64,000 nt of DNA from Pseudomonadota bacterium. GTDB lineage: Bacteria; Pseudomonadota; Gammaproteobacteria; Burkholderiales; Chitinibacteraceae. The position numbers and the translations under genes were made by a program. The stretch is taken from the NCBI GenBank assembly GCA_026399755.1, contig JAPLQI010000032.1, positions 1 to 64,000 on the forward strand, read 5' to 3'. The notes below the pieces were generated by a model that made no database searches, was not told the origin of the DNA, and saw only the letters and a program-made list of their open reading frames with translations. Positions 41,656-52,794 of the stretch are shown here, one piece after another (position 1 is the first letter of the stretch; the number at the start of each line of letters is the position of its first letter).

Positions 41656-42810
41656 ATGATTGATCAAAACCTTTCTGCAACTTCTCCTGTCGTTCTCTTT
41701 GTACAAAGGCGATTGCCACATTATCGCGTACCATTTTTTGAGGCTTTAAAGAAGGAGTTAGATGCGAGGGGGTGCCATTTGCGTTTGCTGCATGGCTTGC
41801 CTAATGCCGAGGAGTTGCATAAGAATGATTCCGGTGACTTGCCATGGGCTGAGTCATTACCTAATAGATACTTTTTTGGTGGGAAAATATGTTGGCAATC
41901 CTTTGCAAGTCAGTCTAAAGGGGCTGATCTGGTTATTTGCAGTCATGAAAATAAATTAATATTTAACTTATTGTTTCAATATTTTTATACAAAAACAAAA
42001 TTTGGGCTATTGGGGCATGGCGCTAATTTACAGGGTAAGTCTAGTAGCCTACGTGAGCGATTTAAGCGTAAAGCAGCAAGCAAAGCAGATTGGTGGTTTG
42101 CTTATACCTCAATGAGTTTGCCTTTAATTAAGGGTTTTGGTTTTCCTGAAGATAGAATTACTATCGCAAATAATTCTATAGATACCCATGGGCTTGCTCA
42201 TCATTTTAATAGAATAGATGATATTGAGCCTATTCGTAATAGGCTAGGCATTACTGGTAGTAAGGTTGGGGTTTATATCGGATCTTTTTATTCTGAAAAG
42301 AGAATTGAGTTTTTATTGAATTCTCTTCTTTTAATTAGGAATGAAATCAGTGATTTTGAAATGATTATTGCTGGGGATGGGGTTGAGCGACCTTTAATTG
42401 AAGCTTTTTGTGCTAAACATCCATGGACAAGATATGTAGGTTTGGTCAAGGGAGCTGCCAAGGCAGAAATATTAGCTACTGCTGATGTTATGCTTAACCC
42501 AGGTTTAGTTGGATTAAGTGTATTAGATTCTTTTGTTTGCGCTGTTCCAATGTTTACTACCGATTGTGGCTTACATAGCCCTGAAGTTGTTTATCTTAAA
42601 AATGGTGTCAATGGCTATATATCGGCAAATACCATGGCTGATTATGTAGAGTCAGTTGTATATTATATTCAGAATGCAGATAAATTAGCAGAAATGCAAA
42701 AAGCGTGCATACAAAGTGCCGCTTATTTTAGTGTTGAGAATATGGCTAAAAATTTTGCGGATGGAATTATGGCATGTTTAAGTATGCCTTTGTATAGAAA
42801 TGGTTTTTGA
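41656..42810 (+). CDS. Glycosyltransferase (GT4-like)
   Basis: VLFVQRRLPHYRVPFFEALKKEL...VGVYIGSFYSEKRIEFLL...LNPGLVGLSVLDSF. Confidence 0.85.
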   Translation: MIDQNLSATSPVVLFVQRRLPHYRVPFFEALKKELDARGCHLRLLHGLPNAEELHKNDSGDLPWAESLPNRYFFGGKICWQSFASQSKGADLVICSHENKLIFNLLFQYFYTKTKFGLLGHGANLQGKSSSLRERFKRKAASKADWWFAYTSMSLPLIKGFGFPEDRITIANNSIDTHGLAHHFNRIDDIEPIRNRLGITGSKVGVYIGSFYSEKRIEFLLNSLLLIRNEISDFEMIIAGDGVERPLIEAFCAKHPWTRYVGLVKGAAKAEILATADVMLNPGLVGLSVLDSFVCAVPMFTTDCGLHSPEVVYLKNGVNGYISANTMADYVESVVYYIQNADKLAEMQKACIQSAAYFSVENMAKNFADGIMACLSMPLYRNGF

Positions 42811-44012
42811 TGTTGCGCATTCTTATTGTTCATAATTCATACCAACAAAAGGGTGGGGAAGATTCAGTTGTTGATAATGAAACTGCGCTATTAAAGGCAT
42901 GTGGGCATCAGGTCGAACTTTATTTGCGGCACAATAATGAATTACACGGCCTATCTAAATTCTCTATTTTAAAGCAGGCTGTTTGGTCTAAGCAAACTTC
43001 GCGAGATTTACATGTTTTACTGCAGCAGTTTAAGCCTGATGTGATTCATGTTCACAATACTTTGTCTGTTATTTCCCCTTCATTGTATTGGGCGGCAGCT
43101 AAATTAAATATTCCTGTTGTACAAACATTACATAATTTTCGTTTGCTATGCCCTCAAGCGATGTTTTTACGTAAAGGAAAAGTTTGTGAAAGTTGCATGG
43201 GGCGAAGCACTTGGCGGAGTGTAATTTATCGCTGTTATCGTTCATCGGCTTCTCAATCTGCAGTGATATCTGGAATTATTCATTTTCATCGAGGGCTGGG
43301 TACATATAAAAAAAATGTGAGCCGCTATATCGCATTAAATACCTTTTGTAAGGATAAGTTTATTGAGGGCGGTTTGCCTGAAAATAAGATTCGTATTAAG
43401 CCAAATTTTGTAGCAGATGTAATACCTATCGCTGTCGCTAGAAATGGTTTTTTATTTGTTGGGCGACTCTCTGCCGAAAAAGGGTTGCGAACTTTAACGG
43501 ATGCTTTTAATTATCAATTGCACGGTCAATTAAGCGTGGTTGGAGGTGGTGAAGATTTTGAGTTGCTCAGAGAGCGAGCTGAAATAAAATCACTAGGTGT
43601 GCTGGCTTCTAATGAGATTAATTTTGAAATGCAAAGAAGCTGTGCACTGATTTTACCAAGTATCTGGTATGAAAATATGCCGATGACTTTGGTTGAGGCC
43701 TTTATGAATGGTTTGCCGGTTATCGCTAGCAAAATTGGTGCTTTAGCTGAGTTGGTAGAGGATGGTGTGACTGGCTTATTATTCAGGGCTGGTGATGCAG
43801 ATGATTTATCAAAGAAAATGAAATGGGCGGTTGATCACCCTGTGTTAATGCTGCAAATGGGGATGAATGCGAGAAATAAATATTTAAGCTCTTACTGCCC
43901 AGAGGTGAATATTAAATTACTTGTTGATATATATCATGAGGCAATTTCAAGCATGGCTGTTGATGGTTTACCTGTTGGGGAATGTTATTCGAGTACAGCA
44001 ATACAGGCCTAG
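42810..44012 (+). CDS. Glycosyltransferase family 4 (tandem paralogue A)
   Basis: ILIVHNSYQQKGGEDSVVDNETALLKACGHQVELYLRHNNEL; ENMPMTLVEAFMNGLPVIASKIGALAELVEDGVTGLLF. Confidence 0.93.
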   Translation: MLRILIVHNSYQQKGGEDSVVDNETALLKACGHQVELYLRHNNELHGLSKFSILKQAVWSKQTSRDLHVLLQQFKPDVIHVHNTLSVISPSLYWAAAKLNIPVVQTLHNFRLLCPQAMFLRKGKVCESCMGRSTWRSVIYRCYRSSASQSAVISGIIHFHRGLGTYKKNVSRYIALNTFCKDKFIEGGLPENKIRIKPNFVADVIPIAVARNGFLFVGRLSAEKGLRTLTDAFNYQLHGQLSVVGGGEDFELLRERAEIKSLGVLASNEINFEMQRSCALILPSIWYENMPMTLVEAFMNGLPVIASKIGALAELVEDGVTGLLFRAGDADDLSKKMKWAVDHPVLMLQMGMNARNKYLSSYCPEVNIKLLVDIYHEAISSMAVDGLPVGECYSSTAIQA

Positions 44013-44095
44013 ATTAAGTATTTCTAATGGTGATTGTCTTAATATTATAAGAATGAAATGCTTGAGTGCTATGTTGGGTTTTTTTGAGATAGCTA

Positions 44096-45250
44096 ATGAA
44101 AAAAATTTTAATTGTTCATAATATCTACCAGCAAAATGGCGGTGAGGATTCTGTAGTTGTTAATGAGGCTGCATTGCTTAGAAAATATGGCCATCAGGTT
44201 GATATCTATTTCCGCCATAATAATGATATTGCTGGACAGACTAGTGTTAGTTTATTAGCACAGGCGGTTTACTCAAATAAATCTTATGCAGATATTATTG
44301 ATAAAATAACATCGTTTAAGCCTGATATTATTCATGTTCACAATACACTTCCTTTAGTCTCGCCCTCTGTTTTTTGGGCCGCTCATGCTTCAAATGTCGC
44401 TATTGTGCAAACGCTGCATAATTTTCGCTTACTTTGCCCGCAGGCTACTTTTTTACGGGCAGGAAAAATTTGTGAAGATTGTATTGGCAAAATGCCATGG
44501 CGAGGGGTTTTGCATCGGTGCTATAGAAAATCGTTTACTCAGACAGCGGCACTGACTAGCGTGCTACTTGTGCATCGTGTGATAGGTACATATCGAAAAA
44601 AAATTGATGCTTTTATTGCTTTGAATACATTTAGTAAGAATAAATATATTCAAGGTGGCATGCTTGCTGAGAAAATTTATATCAAGCCGAATTTTGCAGA
44701 AGATTTAGGTGTCGGTATAGAGAGCCGTGCAGATTTTTTATATGTGGGCCGCTTATCTCCTGAAAAAGGCGCTAGGATTTTTGCTAAAGCATTTGATATA
44801 GAAAATCATGGGCTTTTAAAAGTTGTGGGCGATGGTGAAGAACGTACTTTTTTAGCTTCAATTAATCATATTGAGCTATTAGGTGCCTTATCTCAAGCTG
44901 AGGTTAGGCAGCTAATGAAGTCGTGCCTTGCTTTAGTTTTACCGAGTATTTGTTATGAAAATATGCCAATGACTTTGGTTGAGGCATACTCCTGCGGATT
45001 ACCTGTGATTGCCAGCCGCCTAGGCGCTCTTTGTCATTTGGTTGAGGATGGCGTAACTGGATTATTATTCAATGCCGGTGATGCGAATGATTTAGCAGAA
45101 AAAATGACTTGGGCTAAAGCTCATCCTGAGGAAATGGCCGTGATGGGACGTAATGCACGGGACAAGTATTTAAAAGAATATACTCCAGAAAAAAATTACG
45201 AAATTTTGATGAACATCTATGACAAGGCGTTACTTTCATGTCAGAAGTAG
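44096..45250 (+). CDS. Glycosyltransferase family 4 (tandem paralogue B)
   Basis: ILIVHNIYQQNGGEDSVVVNEAALLRKYGHQVDIYFRHNNDI; ENMPMTLVEAYSCGLPVIASRLGALCHLVEDGVTGLLF. Confidence 0.93.
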   Translation: MKKILIVHNIYQQNGGEDSVVVNEAALLRKYGHQVDIYFRHNNDIAGQTSVSLLAQAVYSNKSYADIIDKITSFKPDIIHVHNTLPLVSPSVFWAAHASNVAIVQTLHNFRLLCPQATFLRAGKICEDCIGKMPWRGVLHRCYRKSFTQTAALTSVLLVHRVIGTYRKKIDAFIALNTFSKNKYIQGGMLAEKIYIKPNFAEDLGVGIESRADFLYVGRLSPEKGARIFAKAFDIENHGLLKVVGDGEERTFLASINHIELLGALSQAEVRQLMKSCLALVLPSICYENMPMTLVEAYSCGLPVIASRLGALCHLVEDGVTGLLFNAGDANDLAEKMTWAKAHPEEMAVMGRNARDKYLKEYTPEKNYEILMNIYDKALLSCQK

Positions 45251-46020
45251 AGGTAGATCTTATCTTTAATAGAAAAAAAGTGTCTGTTCTAGGTGTATTT
45301 ATTGACGTTTTAGATTGGGATCTTGTATTACATAAAATTAAAGTATGGGGTAGTCTTCGGGATTCTCGTTATGTGTGCATATGTAATGTGCATTCTATTG
45401 TAACGACAAGTAGTGATATTGAATTTTATAATGCAGTTAAGAATGCCGATATGGCAACCCCCGATGGGGCGCCGATTGCATGGTTTATGAGAATGTTAGA
45501 TTGCACTAGGCAGCAGCGGATTAATGGCCCAGATCTAATGTGGAGGTATTGCCTTGAAGCCAATAGGCAGGATGATTGGCCTTCGATCTATTTGTATGGT
45601 TCAAGGGAAGAAACATTAAGTATTTTACAGCAAAGATTGGCCGATCAATTTCCAAAGCTAAGCATAGTAGGAGCATATTCTCCTCCTTTTCGAGCGCTAA
45701 ATTCAAATGAAGAACTCAATATAATCAATGACATTAATGATTCTGGGGCGGGAGTTATCTGGGTTAGTTTGGGTTGTCCTAAGCAGGAAAAATGGATGGC
45801 CGCACAGCAGGGTAAAGTGAGGGGTGTGATGATTGGGGTGGGGGCAGCCTTTGATTACCATGCCGGCACGGTTGTTAGAGCCCCTTTGTGGATGCAGTAT
45901 TCGGGTTTGGAATGGTTGCATCGTTTGTGCTCGGAGCCACGGCGATTATGGAGGCGTTATTTGGTAACAAATACCATCTTTATTATCAAAGTGATCAAAC
46001 AACTGTTGAAAAATAATTAA
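45238..46020 (+). CDS. WecG/TagA/CpsF family glycosyltransferase (GT26)
   Basis: [40 protein letters not shown]...[16 protein letters not shown]...[31 protein letters not shown]. Confidence 0.96.
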   Translation: MSEVEVDLIFNRKKVSVLGVFIDVLDWDLVLHKIKVWGSLRDSRYVCICNVHSIVTTSSDIEFYNAVKNADMATPDGAPIAWFMRMLDCTRQQRINGPDLMWRYCLEANRQDDWPSIYLYGSREETLSILQQRLADQFPKLSIVGAYSPPFRALNSNEELNIINDINDSGAGVIWVSLGCPKQEKWMAAQQGKVRGVMIGVGAAFDYHAGTVVRAPLWMQYSGLEWLHRLCSEPRRLWRRYLVTNTIFIIKVIKQLLKNN

Positions 46021-46037
46021 ATGTAGGGGTATTTGTT

Positions 46038-47372
46038 ATGAAAATTACAGTAATTGGTTCGGGCTATGTAGGCTTGGTAACCGGCACTTGCTTGGCCGAG
46101 TATGGCAATGATGTGCTGTGTTTAGACGTTGATGCTAATAAGATTCGCATCTTACAAGAAGGCGGCGTGCCGATTTTTGAGCCTGGCCTCGAGGAGATGA
46201 TTAAGCGTAATGTGGCTGTAGGGCGTCTGCGTTTTACCACCGATATTAAAGAATCGGTAGAGCATGGCACGATTCAGTTTATTGCCGTAGGCACACCTCC
46301 CGATGAAGATGGCTCGGCAGATTTGAAATATGTGTTGGCTGCGGCACGTAGTATTGGCCGCCACATGAATGGCTATAAAGTGATTGTGGATAAATCCACT
46401 GTGCCGGTGGGGACTGGGGATAAGGTGCGTGCTGCAATTAGCGATGAGTTGGCTCAGCGTGGCGAGCAAACGAGTTTTGCGATTGTTTCTAATCCAGAGT
46501 TCTTGAAAGAAGGCGCGGCAATTGAAGACTTTATGCGACCTGATCGAATTGTGATTGGTGCAGATGATGAAACAGCTAAAGACTTGATGGGCTCTTTATA
46601 TGCCCCACTGGTGCGTAATCATGATCGTATTTTATTTATGGATGTGCGTTCGGCTGAAATGACCAAATATGCGGCTAATGCCATGCTGGCAACGCGTATT
46701 TCATTTATGAATGAATTGGCCAATTTATCAGAAGTTATGGGGGCAGATATTGAGCTGGTGCGTAAAGGCATTGGTTCTGATCCACGCATTGGCTATCACT
46801 TTTTATATCCAGGGGTGGGCTACGGCGGCTCTTGTTTTCCTAAAGATGTACAAGCTTTGCAGCGCACGGCAGAAGAGCACGGTATTAGCCTGAAGGTATT
46901 GGATGCGGTAGAAAAAGCCAATCATGCGCAAAAGTCTGTGCTTGTGGATAAAATTGTTAAACGCTTTGGTAGTGATTTAAAAGGTAAGCATTTTGCGATA
47001 TGGGGCTTAGCATTTAAGCCTAATACCGACGATATGCGCGACGCGCCCAGCCGTGTGATTATCGAGTATCTGCTTAACCAAGGTGCAACCGTGGCAGCGC
47101 ATGATCCGGTGGCGATGCATGAAGCACAGCGCGTGATGCCGAGTTGGCAAGGTCTGACTTATGGCGAGAACCCACAGGCAGTATTGCCTAAGGCGGATGC
47201 GCTGATTATTGTTACCGAATGGAAAGCATTCCGTAGCCCTGATTTTACAGAAATGAAGAAACAGCTTAAAACGCCAGTTATTTTTGACGGCCGTAACCTA
47301 TTTGATCCAAAGCGTATGCAAAAAGAAGGCTTTGAGTATTACCCTATTGGTCGTCAGCAGGTTACGGAATAA
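46038..47372 (+). CDS. ugd: UDP-glucose 6-dehydrogenase
   Basis: [66 protein letters not shown]. Confidence 0.97.
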   Translation: MKITVIGSGYVGLVTGTCLAEYGNDVLCLDVDANKIRILQEGGVPIFEPGLEEMIKRNVAVGRLRFTTDIKESVEHGTIQFIAVGTPPDEDGSADLKYVLAAARSIGRHMNGYKVIVDKSTVPVGTGDKVRAAISDELAQRGEQTSFAIVSNPEFLKEGAAIEDFMRPDRIVIGADDETAKDLMGSLYAPLVRNHDRILFMDVRSAEMTKYAANAMLATRISFMNELANLSEVMGADIELVRKGIGSDPRIGYHFLYPGVGYGGSCFPKDVQALQRTAEEHGISLKVLDAVEKANHAQKSVLVDKIVKRFGSDLKGKHFAIWGLAFKPNTDDMRDAPSRVIIEYLLNQGATVAAHDPVAMHEAQRVMPSWQGLTYGENPQAVLPKADALIIVTEWKAFRSPDFTEMKKQLKTPVIFDGRNLFDPKRMQKEGFEYYPIGRQQVTE

Positions 47373-47704
47373 TTATTCTGCATTCTTGAATAGGATGTTT
47401 TTCAGGCTGGTGATAATGGGGTATTTATTCCTTAGCGGCTTGAAACATAATTCAGAGCGCTCCTTTTGGGGCCTCTGCTTAAAACAATATATAAATTATG
47501 GTGCTCAGTAAATCAATGGCTTATGGCTATTTTCTTCTTTTACTAGCTAATTGAATGTAAGTTTCAAATTTAATGCGAATTAAATTATTATCCAATTTAG
47601 ATTTTGAATGCTTGCTTGCTCAAAAATCATTAAGATAGTGCTAATCAGCCTGTTGTAATAGTATTTGCTAATATTTATTTTTTAATTAATTTATTGGGTC
47701 ATTC

Positions 47705-49123
47705 ATGTCAATAACTCCAGTCATTCTTTGTGGTGGTTCAGGTAGCCGTATGTGGCCGTTGTCTCGTGGCGGTTATCCTAAGCAGTTTTTAAAATTGCAT
47801 GGTGATCAAAGCTTGCTACAGCAAACGGCAACACGCTTGCAGGGGATGCCGGATGTAGCCACGCCTTTATTGATTAGTAATCAAGAACATCGCTTTTTGG
47901 TGGCCGAGCAATTACGCGCCGTGGGCATGGGCGACTCAAAGGTGGTTTTAGAGCCGATGGGGCGCAATACTGCACCTGCTGTGGCCGCTGCGGCTTTGAT
48001 TGCGCTGGAAGACAATCCAGACGCCATGCTGCTAGTGTTGCCATCGGATCATGTGATTCAGTTTGGCGATGTGTTTCAATCTTTGGTGGCGCAGGCCGCA
48101 AGCGTGGCTGCAACAGGCAAGTTGGTTACTTTCGGGATTACGCCAACTGAGCCACAAACGGGCTATGGCTATATTCGCCGTGGTGAGCGCCTATCGGGGG
48201 ATGCTTATGCCGTCGCCGCCTTTGTAGAAAAACCGAATGCTGAGCGCGCTGCTGAGTTTTTAGCTTCTGGCGATTACTATTGGAATAGCGGCATGTTTAT
48301 GTTCCGCGCCGATGCGTATGTGCGTGAAATGGCGGCTTACCAGCCTGCCATGTTGCAAGCGGTGCAGGCAGCGGTTTCTAAAGGTGTGCGCGATTTAGAC
48401 TTCTTGCGCTTAGATAGCGATGCGTTTGCGGCATGTGAATCGGATTCAATCGATTACGCGGTGATGGAAAAAACCGCTCATGCGGCGGTGATTGCGGCGG
48501 CAGGCTTGGGCTGGAGTGATATTGGCTCTTGGTCGGCATTGCGCGATGTCACGCCTCAGGATGAAGCAGGCAATAGCGTACTGGGCGATGTGATGCTAGA
48601 TCGTGTATCGGGCAGCTATATCCGTAGCGAGACCCGCATGATTGCTGCGATTGGCGTGCAAGATCTGGTGATTGTAGAGACCGCCGATGCGATTTTGGTG
48701 GCGCATAAAGACCATGTGCAGGACGTGAAAAAGATTGTTGAGCGCTTAAATAAAGCGGGTCGCAGCGAATCGGTTACGCATCGCCGCGTGTATCGCCCTT
48801 GGGGCAGCTATGAAGGCATCGATGCCGGTTCGCGCTTCCAAGTGAAGCGGATTGTGGTTAATCCGGGTGCATCGCTTAGCCTGCAAATGCATTACCACCG
48901 TGCTGAACATTGGATAGTGGTGAAAGGTACGGCTAAGGTGGTGAACGGGGATCAAGTGATTCTCTTGTCAGAAAACCAATCGACTTATATCCCATTAGGC
49001 ACGACGCATCGTTTAGAAAACCCGGGCAAGATGCCGCTAGAGCTAATCGAAGTGCAATCTGGCTCCTATTTGGGTGAAGACGATATCGTGCGCTTTGAAG
49101 ATGTATATGGCCGCAGTAAGTAA
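47705..49123 (+). CDS. manC: Mannose-1-phosphate guanylyltransferase/mannose-6-phosphate isomerase
   Basis: [33 protein letters not shown]-terminal cupin [12 protein letters not shown]...[21 protein letters not shown]. Confidence 0.97.
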   Translation: MSITPVILCGGSGSRMWPLSRGGYPKQFLKLHGDQSLLQQTATRLQGMPDVATPLLISNQEHRFLVAEQLRAVGMGDSKVVLEPMGRNTAPAVAAAALIALEDNPDAMLLVLPSDHVIQFGDVFQSLVAQAASVAATGKLVTFGITPTEPQTGYGYIRRGERLSGDAYAVAAFVEKPNAERAAEFLASGDYYWNSGMFMFRADAYVREMAAYQPAMLQAVQAAVSKGVRDLDFLRLDSDAFAACESDSIDYAVMEKTAHAAVIAAAGLGWSDIGSWSALRDVTPQDEAGNSVLGDVMLDRVSGSYIRSETRMIAAIGVQDLVIVETADAILVAHKDHVQDVKKIVERLNKAGRSESVTHRRVYRPWGSYEGIDAGSRFQVKRIVVNPGASLSLQMHYHRAEHWIVVKGTAKVVNGDQVILLSENQSTYIPLGTTHRLENPGKMPLELIEVQSGSYLGEDDIVRFEDVYGRSK

Positions 49124-49576
49124 GCCCACAGCCAGCCTGCTGCCGTTTGCGGATTTTTTGCAAGTGGTTGAGCGCGCACCCCTGATCTCGATTGATCTGG
49201 TGGTGCAAAACTCAGCAGGCGAAGCCCTGCTGGGCTGGCGCACCAACCAACCCGCCTGCGATCACTGGTTTGTGCCGGGCGGGCGGGTGCAAAAAAACGA
49301 AACGCTAGATGCGGCTTTTTTACTGAGTTGGGTGTGGCTTTGCTGCGTTCTTCTGCCCAGTGGCTGGGTGTTTACGAGCACTTTTACGATAGCAATGCCG
49401 GGCGTGTGGAAGGCTTTGGTACGCATTATGTGGTGCTTGCTTATACCTTGCAGCTGAATGAATCCGATATGGCCTTGCCACTGGGCGAGCAGCATTCCCA
49501 GTATCGCTGGGCCAGCAAGGAAGAGATCTTGCTAGATGAGACTGTTCACCTGCATTCCCGCGCCTATTTTGAGTAA
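49107..49576 (+). pseudogene. gmm: GDP-mannose mannosyl hydrolase (Nudix), frameshifted by a small deletion
   Basis: Frame 1 ...[45 protein letters not shown]; continues in a shifted frame as [44 protein letters not shown]...EQHSQYRWASKEEILLDETVHLHSRAYF. Confidence 0.85.
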
Positions 49577-49582
49577 AGCTTT

Positions 49583-49776
49583 AAAACCCAAACCTTGAAC
49601 CACGGAGAACACAGAGAACACGGAGTTTCACGGAGAAAACCTTAGGGGCTGTTGCCACGTGGGGAATGATAAGGCAGCGTCCACCCTAAACGTGTTTCGT
49701 CGTGCACAAACTCGTATTGCCTTTCTCCGTGACCCTCCGTGTTCTCCTTATCTCCATGTTTTAAGACTTGGTTTTT
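49583..49776. repeat. MITE-like palindromic element, copy 1
   Basis: TIR AAAACCCAAACCTTGAA ... GTTTTAAGACTTGGTTTTT enclosing CCACGGAGAACACAGAGAACACGGAG / CTCCGTGACCCTCCGTGTTCTCC inverted arms. Confidence 0.72.
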
Positions 49777-49801
49777 CGCCTATCTTCAGCACCTGTTTGC
49801 A

Positions 49802-51187
49802 ATGACTATTTCGAGTAAATCTATGACTTCTCTAACTTGTTTTAAAGCCTACGATATCCGTGGCCAGCTGGGTACCGAGCTTAATACTGATATTGCTTAT
49901 CGTATTGGTCGCGCTTATGGCCAGCTGCTCAAACCTAAGCGTGTTGCGCTCGGTGGCGATGTTCGCCTGACCAGTGAAGAGTTAAAACAAGCGCTGGCGA
50001 ATGGCTTGATGGATGCCGGTAGCGATGTGGTTGATTTAGGTATGACCGGCACAGAGGAAGTCTATTTCGCTGCGTTTCATTTAGATGTGGATGGCGGGAT
50101 TGAAGTGACTGCCAGCCATAATCCAATGGATTACAACGGCATGAAGCTGGTGAAGCGCGGTGCGGTGCCGATTAGCGGCGATACCGGCCTGCGTGATATT
50201 CAGCAGCTGGCCGAATCGGCTGATTTTGCCCCGATTGCTCAGCGCGGTAGTAGCAGCTCGCTGTCTATTTTGGATGCTTATATCGAACACTTGATGGGCT
50301 ATGTGGATTTATCCGCCTTGCGCCCATTAAAAATTGTGCTGAATTCAGGCAATGGCGCGGCTGGCCATGTGGTGGATGCGCTGGAGGCCAAATTTAAAGC
50401 GGCGCAAGTGCCGGTTGAGTTTATCAAAGTACATAACCAGCCTGACGGTACCTTCCCACACGGCATCCCTAATCCACTCTTGCCAGAAAACCGCGCAGAC
50501 ACCGCCAATGCGGTGATTACGAATGGCGCTGATTTGGGAATTGCTTGGGATGGCGATTTTGATCGTTGCTTCTTGTTTGACGAGCGTGGCGATTTTATTG
50601 AAGGCTATTACATAGTTGGCCTCTTGGCTGAGGCCTTTTTGCAAAAGAACCCAGGGCAAAAAATCATTCATGATCCGCGTTTAACCTGGAATACGGTTGA
50701 TGTGGTGCAAGCTGCTGGCGGTGTAGCGATCCAAAGCAAAACCGGCCACGCCTTTATTAAAGAGCGGATGCGCTTGGAGGACGCGGTGTATGGTGGCGAA
50801 ATGAGCGCACATCATTACTTCCGCGATTTTGCCTATTGCGATAGCGGCATGATTCCATGGTTATTAGTGATCGAGCTGATGAGCCGCCGCGAGCAAAAAT
50901 TGTCCGCCATGGTGGAGCAGCGCATTGCGGCTTATCCATCGTCAGGCGAAATTAACCGCAAGCTGACAGACGCCAAAGCGGCGATTGCTCGTGTTTGTGC
51001 GGCGTATCAAAGCGACGCTTTAATCGTCGATACGACGGACGGCATCAGCATGGAATACGCGGATTGGCGCTTTAATCTGCGCTCGAGTAATACCGAGCCA
51101 GTGGTGCGTTTAAATGTGGAATCGCGTGCGGATATGGCTTTAATGCAAAAGCATACTGAGGCAATTTTGCAGCTGTTAGACGCATAA
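49802..51187 (+). CDS. Phosphomannomutase/phosphoglucomutase
   Basis: [81 protein letters not shown] at 49802 or 49823; the longer ORF start at 49739 falls within the repeat. Confidence 0.95.
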   Translation: MTISSKSMTSLTCFKAYDIRGQLGTELNTDIAYRIGRAYGQLLKPKRVALGGDVRLTSEELKQALANGLMDAGSDVVDLGMTGTEEVYFAAFHLDVDGGIEVTASHNPMDYNGMKLVKRGAVPISGDTGLRDIQQLAESADFAPIAQRGSSSSLSILDAYIEHLMGYVDLSALRPLKIVLNSGNGAAGHVVDALEAKFKAAQVPVEFIKVHNQPDGTFPHGIPNPLLPENRADTANAVITNGADLGIAWDGDFDRCFLFDERGDFIEGYYIVGLLAEAFLQKNPGQKIIHDPRLTWNTVDVVQAAGGVAIQSKTGHAFIKERMRLEDAVYGGEMSAHHYFRDFAYCDSGMIPWLLVIELMSRREQKLSAMVEQRIAAYPSSGEINRKLTDAKAAIARVCAAYQSDALIVDTTDGISMEYADWRFNLRSSNTEPVVRLNVESRADMALMQKHTEAILQLLDA

Positions 51188-51205
51188 AGATGTATTGGAA
51201 TAACG

Positions 51206-51234
51206 AAAAACGCCTCCGATGAGGCGTTTTTTTT
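51206..51234 (+). terminator. Rho-independent terminator after phosphomannomutase
   Basis: AAAAACGCCTCCGATGAGGCGTTTTTTTT. Confidence 0.88.
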
Positions 51235-51258
51235 GTGAACCTAATTTATATTCGCTAC

Positions 51259-51990
51259 TTAAATTTTCAGCGCCGCATCTAAGCTGGCCTGAAAATAGCT
51301 CATCGCCTCGGCGGCTAATTCTGGCTCTGCGGTAATACTAAATTCAATATGTGGCTCAGGGTGAAGCTCGTTGCCATAAGAGGGCAGGCTGCTAAAGCCA
51401 ACCTGAGGGTAACGCGTGGTAAATGCTTGCATCACGCCAATCAATTCGCCTTCGCGGGCATTAAGTAAAACGATGGATAGCGTGGCCTCATGCGCCTCGT
51501 CTCTATAGTGCTGATCGAGTATCCAATCGAGCATCGGCCAGGCCATGCTGGGAAAACCCGGCACAAGATAATGATGCTGTAAAAAGCAGCCCGCCACTTG
51601 ATTTACAGGGTTGGGAATTAGCTCGCAGCCCTTTGGAAAGTAGGCCATCTGAATACGATGCGGGTAAGCGGCGTCGGCAAAGCGGGTGGTGATCAGCTCA
51701 GCCGCTTCTGGATGCAAGCTCAGCGGCAGCCCTAGTGCATTGGCAAAGGCCAAACGGGTGTGATCATCGGGCGTAGCGCCTATGCCGCCACAAGAAATCA
51801 CATGTTGGCCTGCACTGAGGCTGCGTTTAAAGGCCTCGGTTAGAGCCGCGCTATCGTCTGGTAAATAAGACGCGCTGCCTACTTTATGCCCTCTTTTTTT
51901 AAGCGTTTCTAAAATATGGGCAAAGTGCTTATCTTGACGGCGGCCAGATAGGATTTCGTCGCCAATAATAAATAGATGAAATGTAGCCAT
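51259..51990 (-). CDS. Competence/damage-inducible CinA-like / molybdopterin-binding domain protein
   Basis: FHLFIIGDEILSGRRQDKHFAHILETLKKRGHKV...VISCGGIGATPDDHTRLAFANALG. Confidence 0.92.
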   Translation of the reverse strand: MATFHLFIIGDEILSGRRQDKHFAHILETLKKRGHKVGSASYLPDDSAALTEAFKRSLSAGQHVISCGGIGATPDDHTRLAFANALGLPLSLHPEAAELITTRFADAAYPHRIQMAYFPKGCELIPNPVNQVAGCFLQHHYLVPGFPSMAWPMLDWILDQHYRDEAHEATLSIVLLNAREGELIGVMQAFTTRYPQVGFSSLPSYGNELHPEPHIEFSITAEPELAAEAMSYFQASLDAALKI

Positions 51991-52299
51991 TGGGCGTCTC
52001 TTTTTGTGAGCTTTAAAGCGGGGTCATGCTTATCTAGGCATATTTTTTCGGGGAGGGTGAAATCAATGTGCAATACTCATTATAAATACGCGGGTTTCTC
52101 CCACTTTGCGATATCTATATAAGCCACGCAATTAAACAGTATGTTCTGTGAATTTTATCATCGCAATGATTGATTTTATATCCATTAAGCATAATGAACT
52201 TATGTGAGTTTTATCTGCCCAAGCAGTAAGGTAAAAATAATACTTTGATCGAACAGATCCCTTGTTTATGATCAATCCTTTCAGACCCGCTTATTCAAA

Positions 52300-52794
52300 A
52301 TGCCCACATATCCTAGCCCTTCATTTGAACAAAAAATTTGCCCGCCAGAAGAATTGGCCGCAAGGCTAGCTAGCTTGCCTCGCCCACTGGTGTTTACCAA
52401 TGGCTGCTTTGATATTTTGCACCGTGGTCATGTGACTTGCCTAGCTCAGGCGCGAGCCTTGGGCGCGGGCTTGGTGGTGGCGATTAATACCGATGCGTCG
52501 GTAAAGCGCCTTGGTAAGGGGGACGATAGGCCTGTGAATCATACTGAGCAGCGTGCTGCTGTATTAGCCGCCTTGGAGTGTGTGAGCTTGGTGACATGGT
52601 TTGATGCAGATACGCCGCTGGATATCATCTTGGCTGTGCGCCCTGATGTGTTGGTCAAGGGCGGCGATTGGGCGCCCGAGCATATTGTGGGCAGCCAGCA
52701 AGTTCTGGAGTGGGGGGGTAGCGTGCATTCTATTCCCTTCTTATTTGCGACTTCCACCACCGAAACGATTAAGCGGATACGCCAAAGCTCATGA
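52300..52794 (+). CDS. rfaE2: D-glycero-beta-D-manno-heptose 1-phosphate adenylyltransferase
   Basis: LVFTNGCFDILHRGHVTCLAQARALGAGLVVAINTDASVKRLGKG...FATSTTETIKRIRQ. Confidence 0.94.
   Translation: MPTYPSPSFEQKICPPEELAARLASLPRPLVFTNGCFDILHRGHVTCLAQARALGAGLVVAINTDASVKRLGKGDDRPVNHTEQRAAVLAALECVSLVTWFDADTPLDIILAVRPDVLVKGGDWAPEHIVGSQQVLEWGGSVHSIPFLFATSTTETIKRIRQSS

Noticed and set aside
47373-47704. AT-rich gap between ugd and manC, including the 75-aa ORF 47284-47511
   Set aside because: The ORF overlaps ugd and has no family signal; the region is best treated as intergenic with a possible manC promoter.
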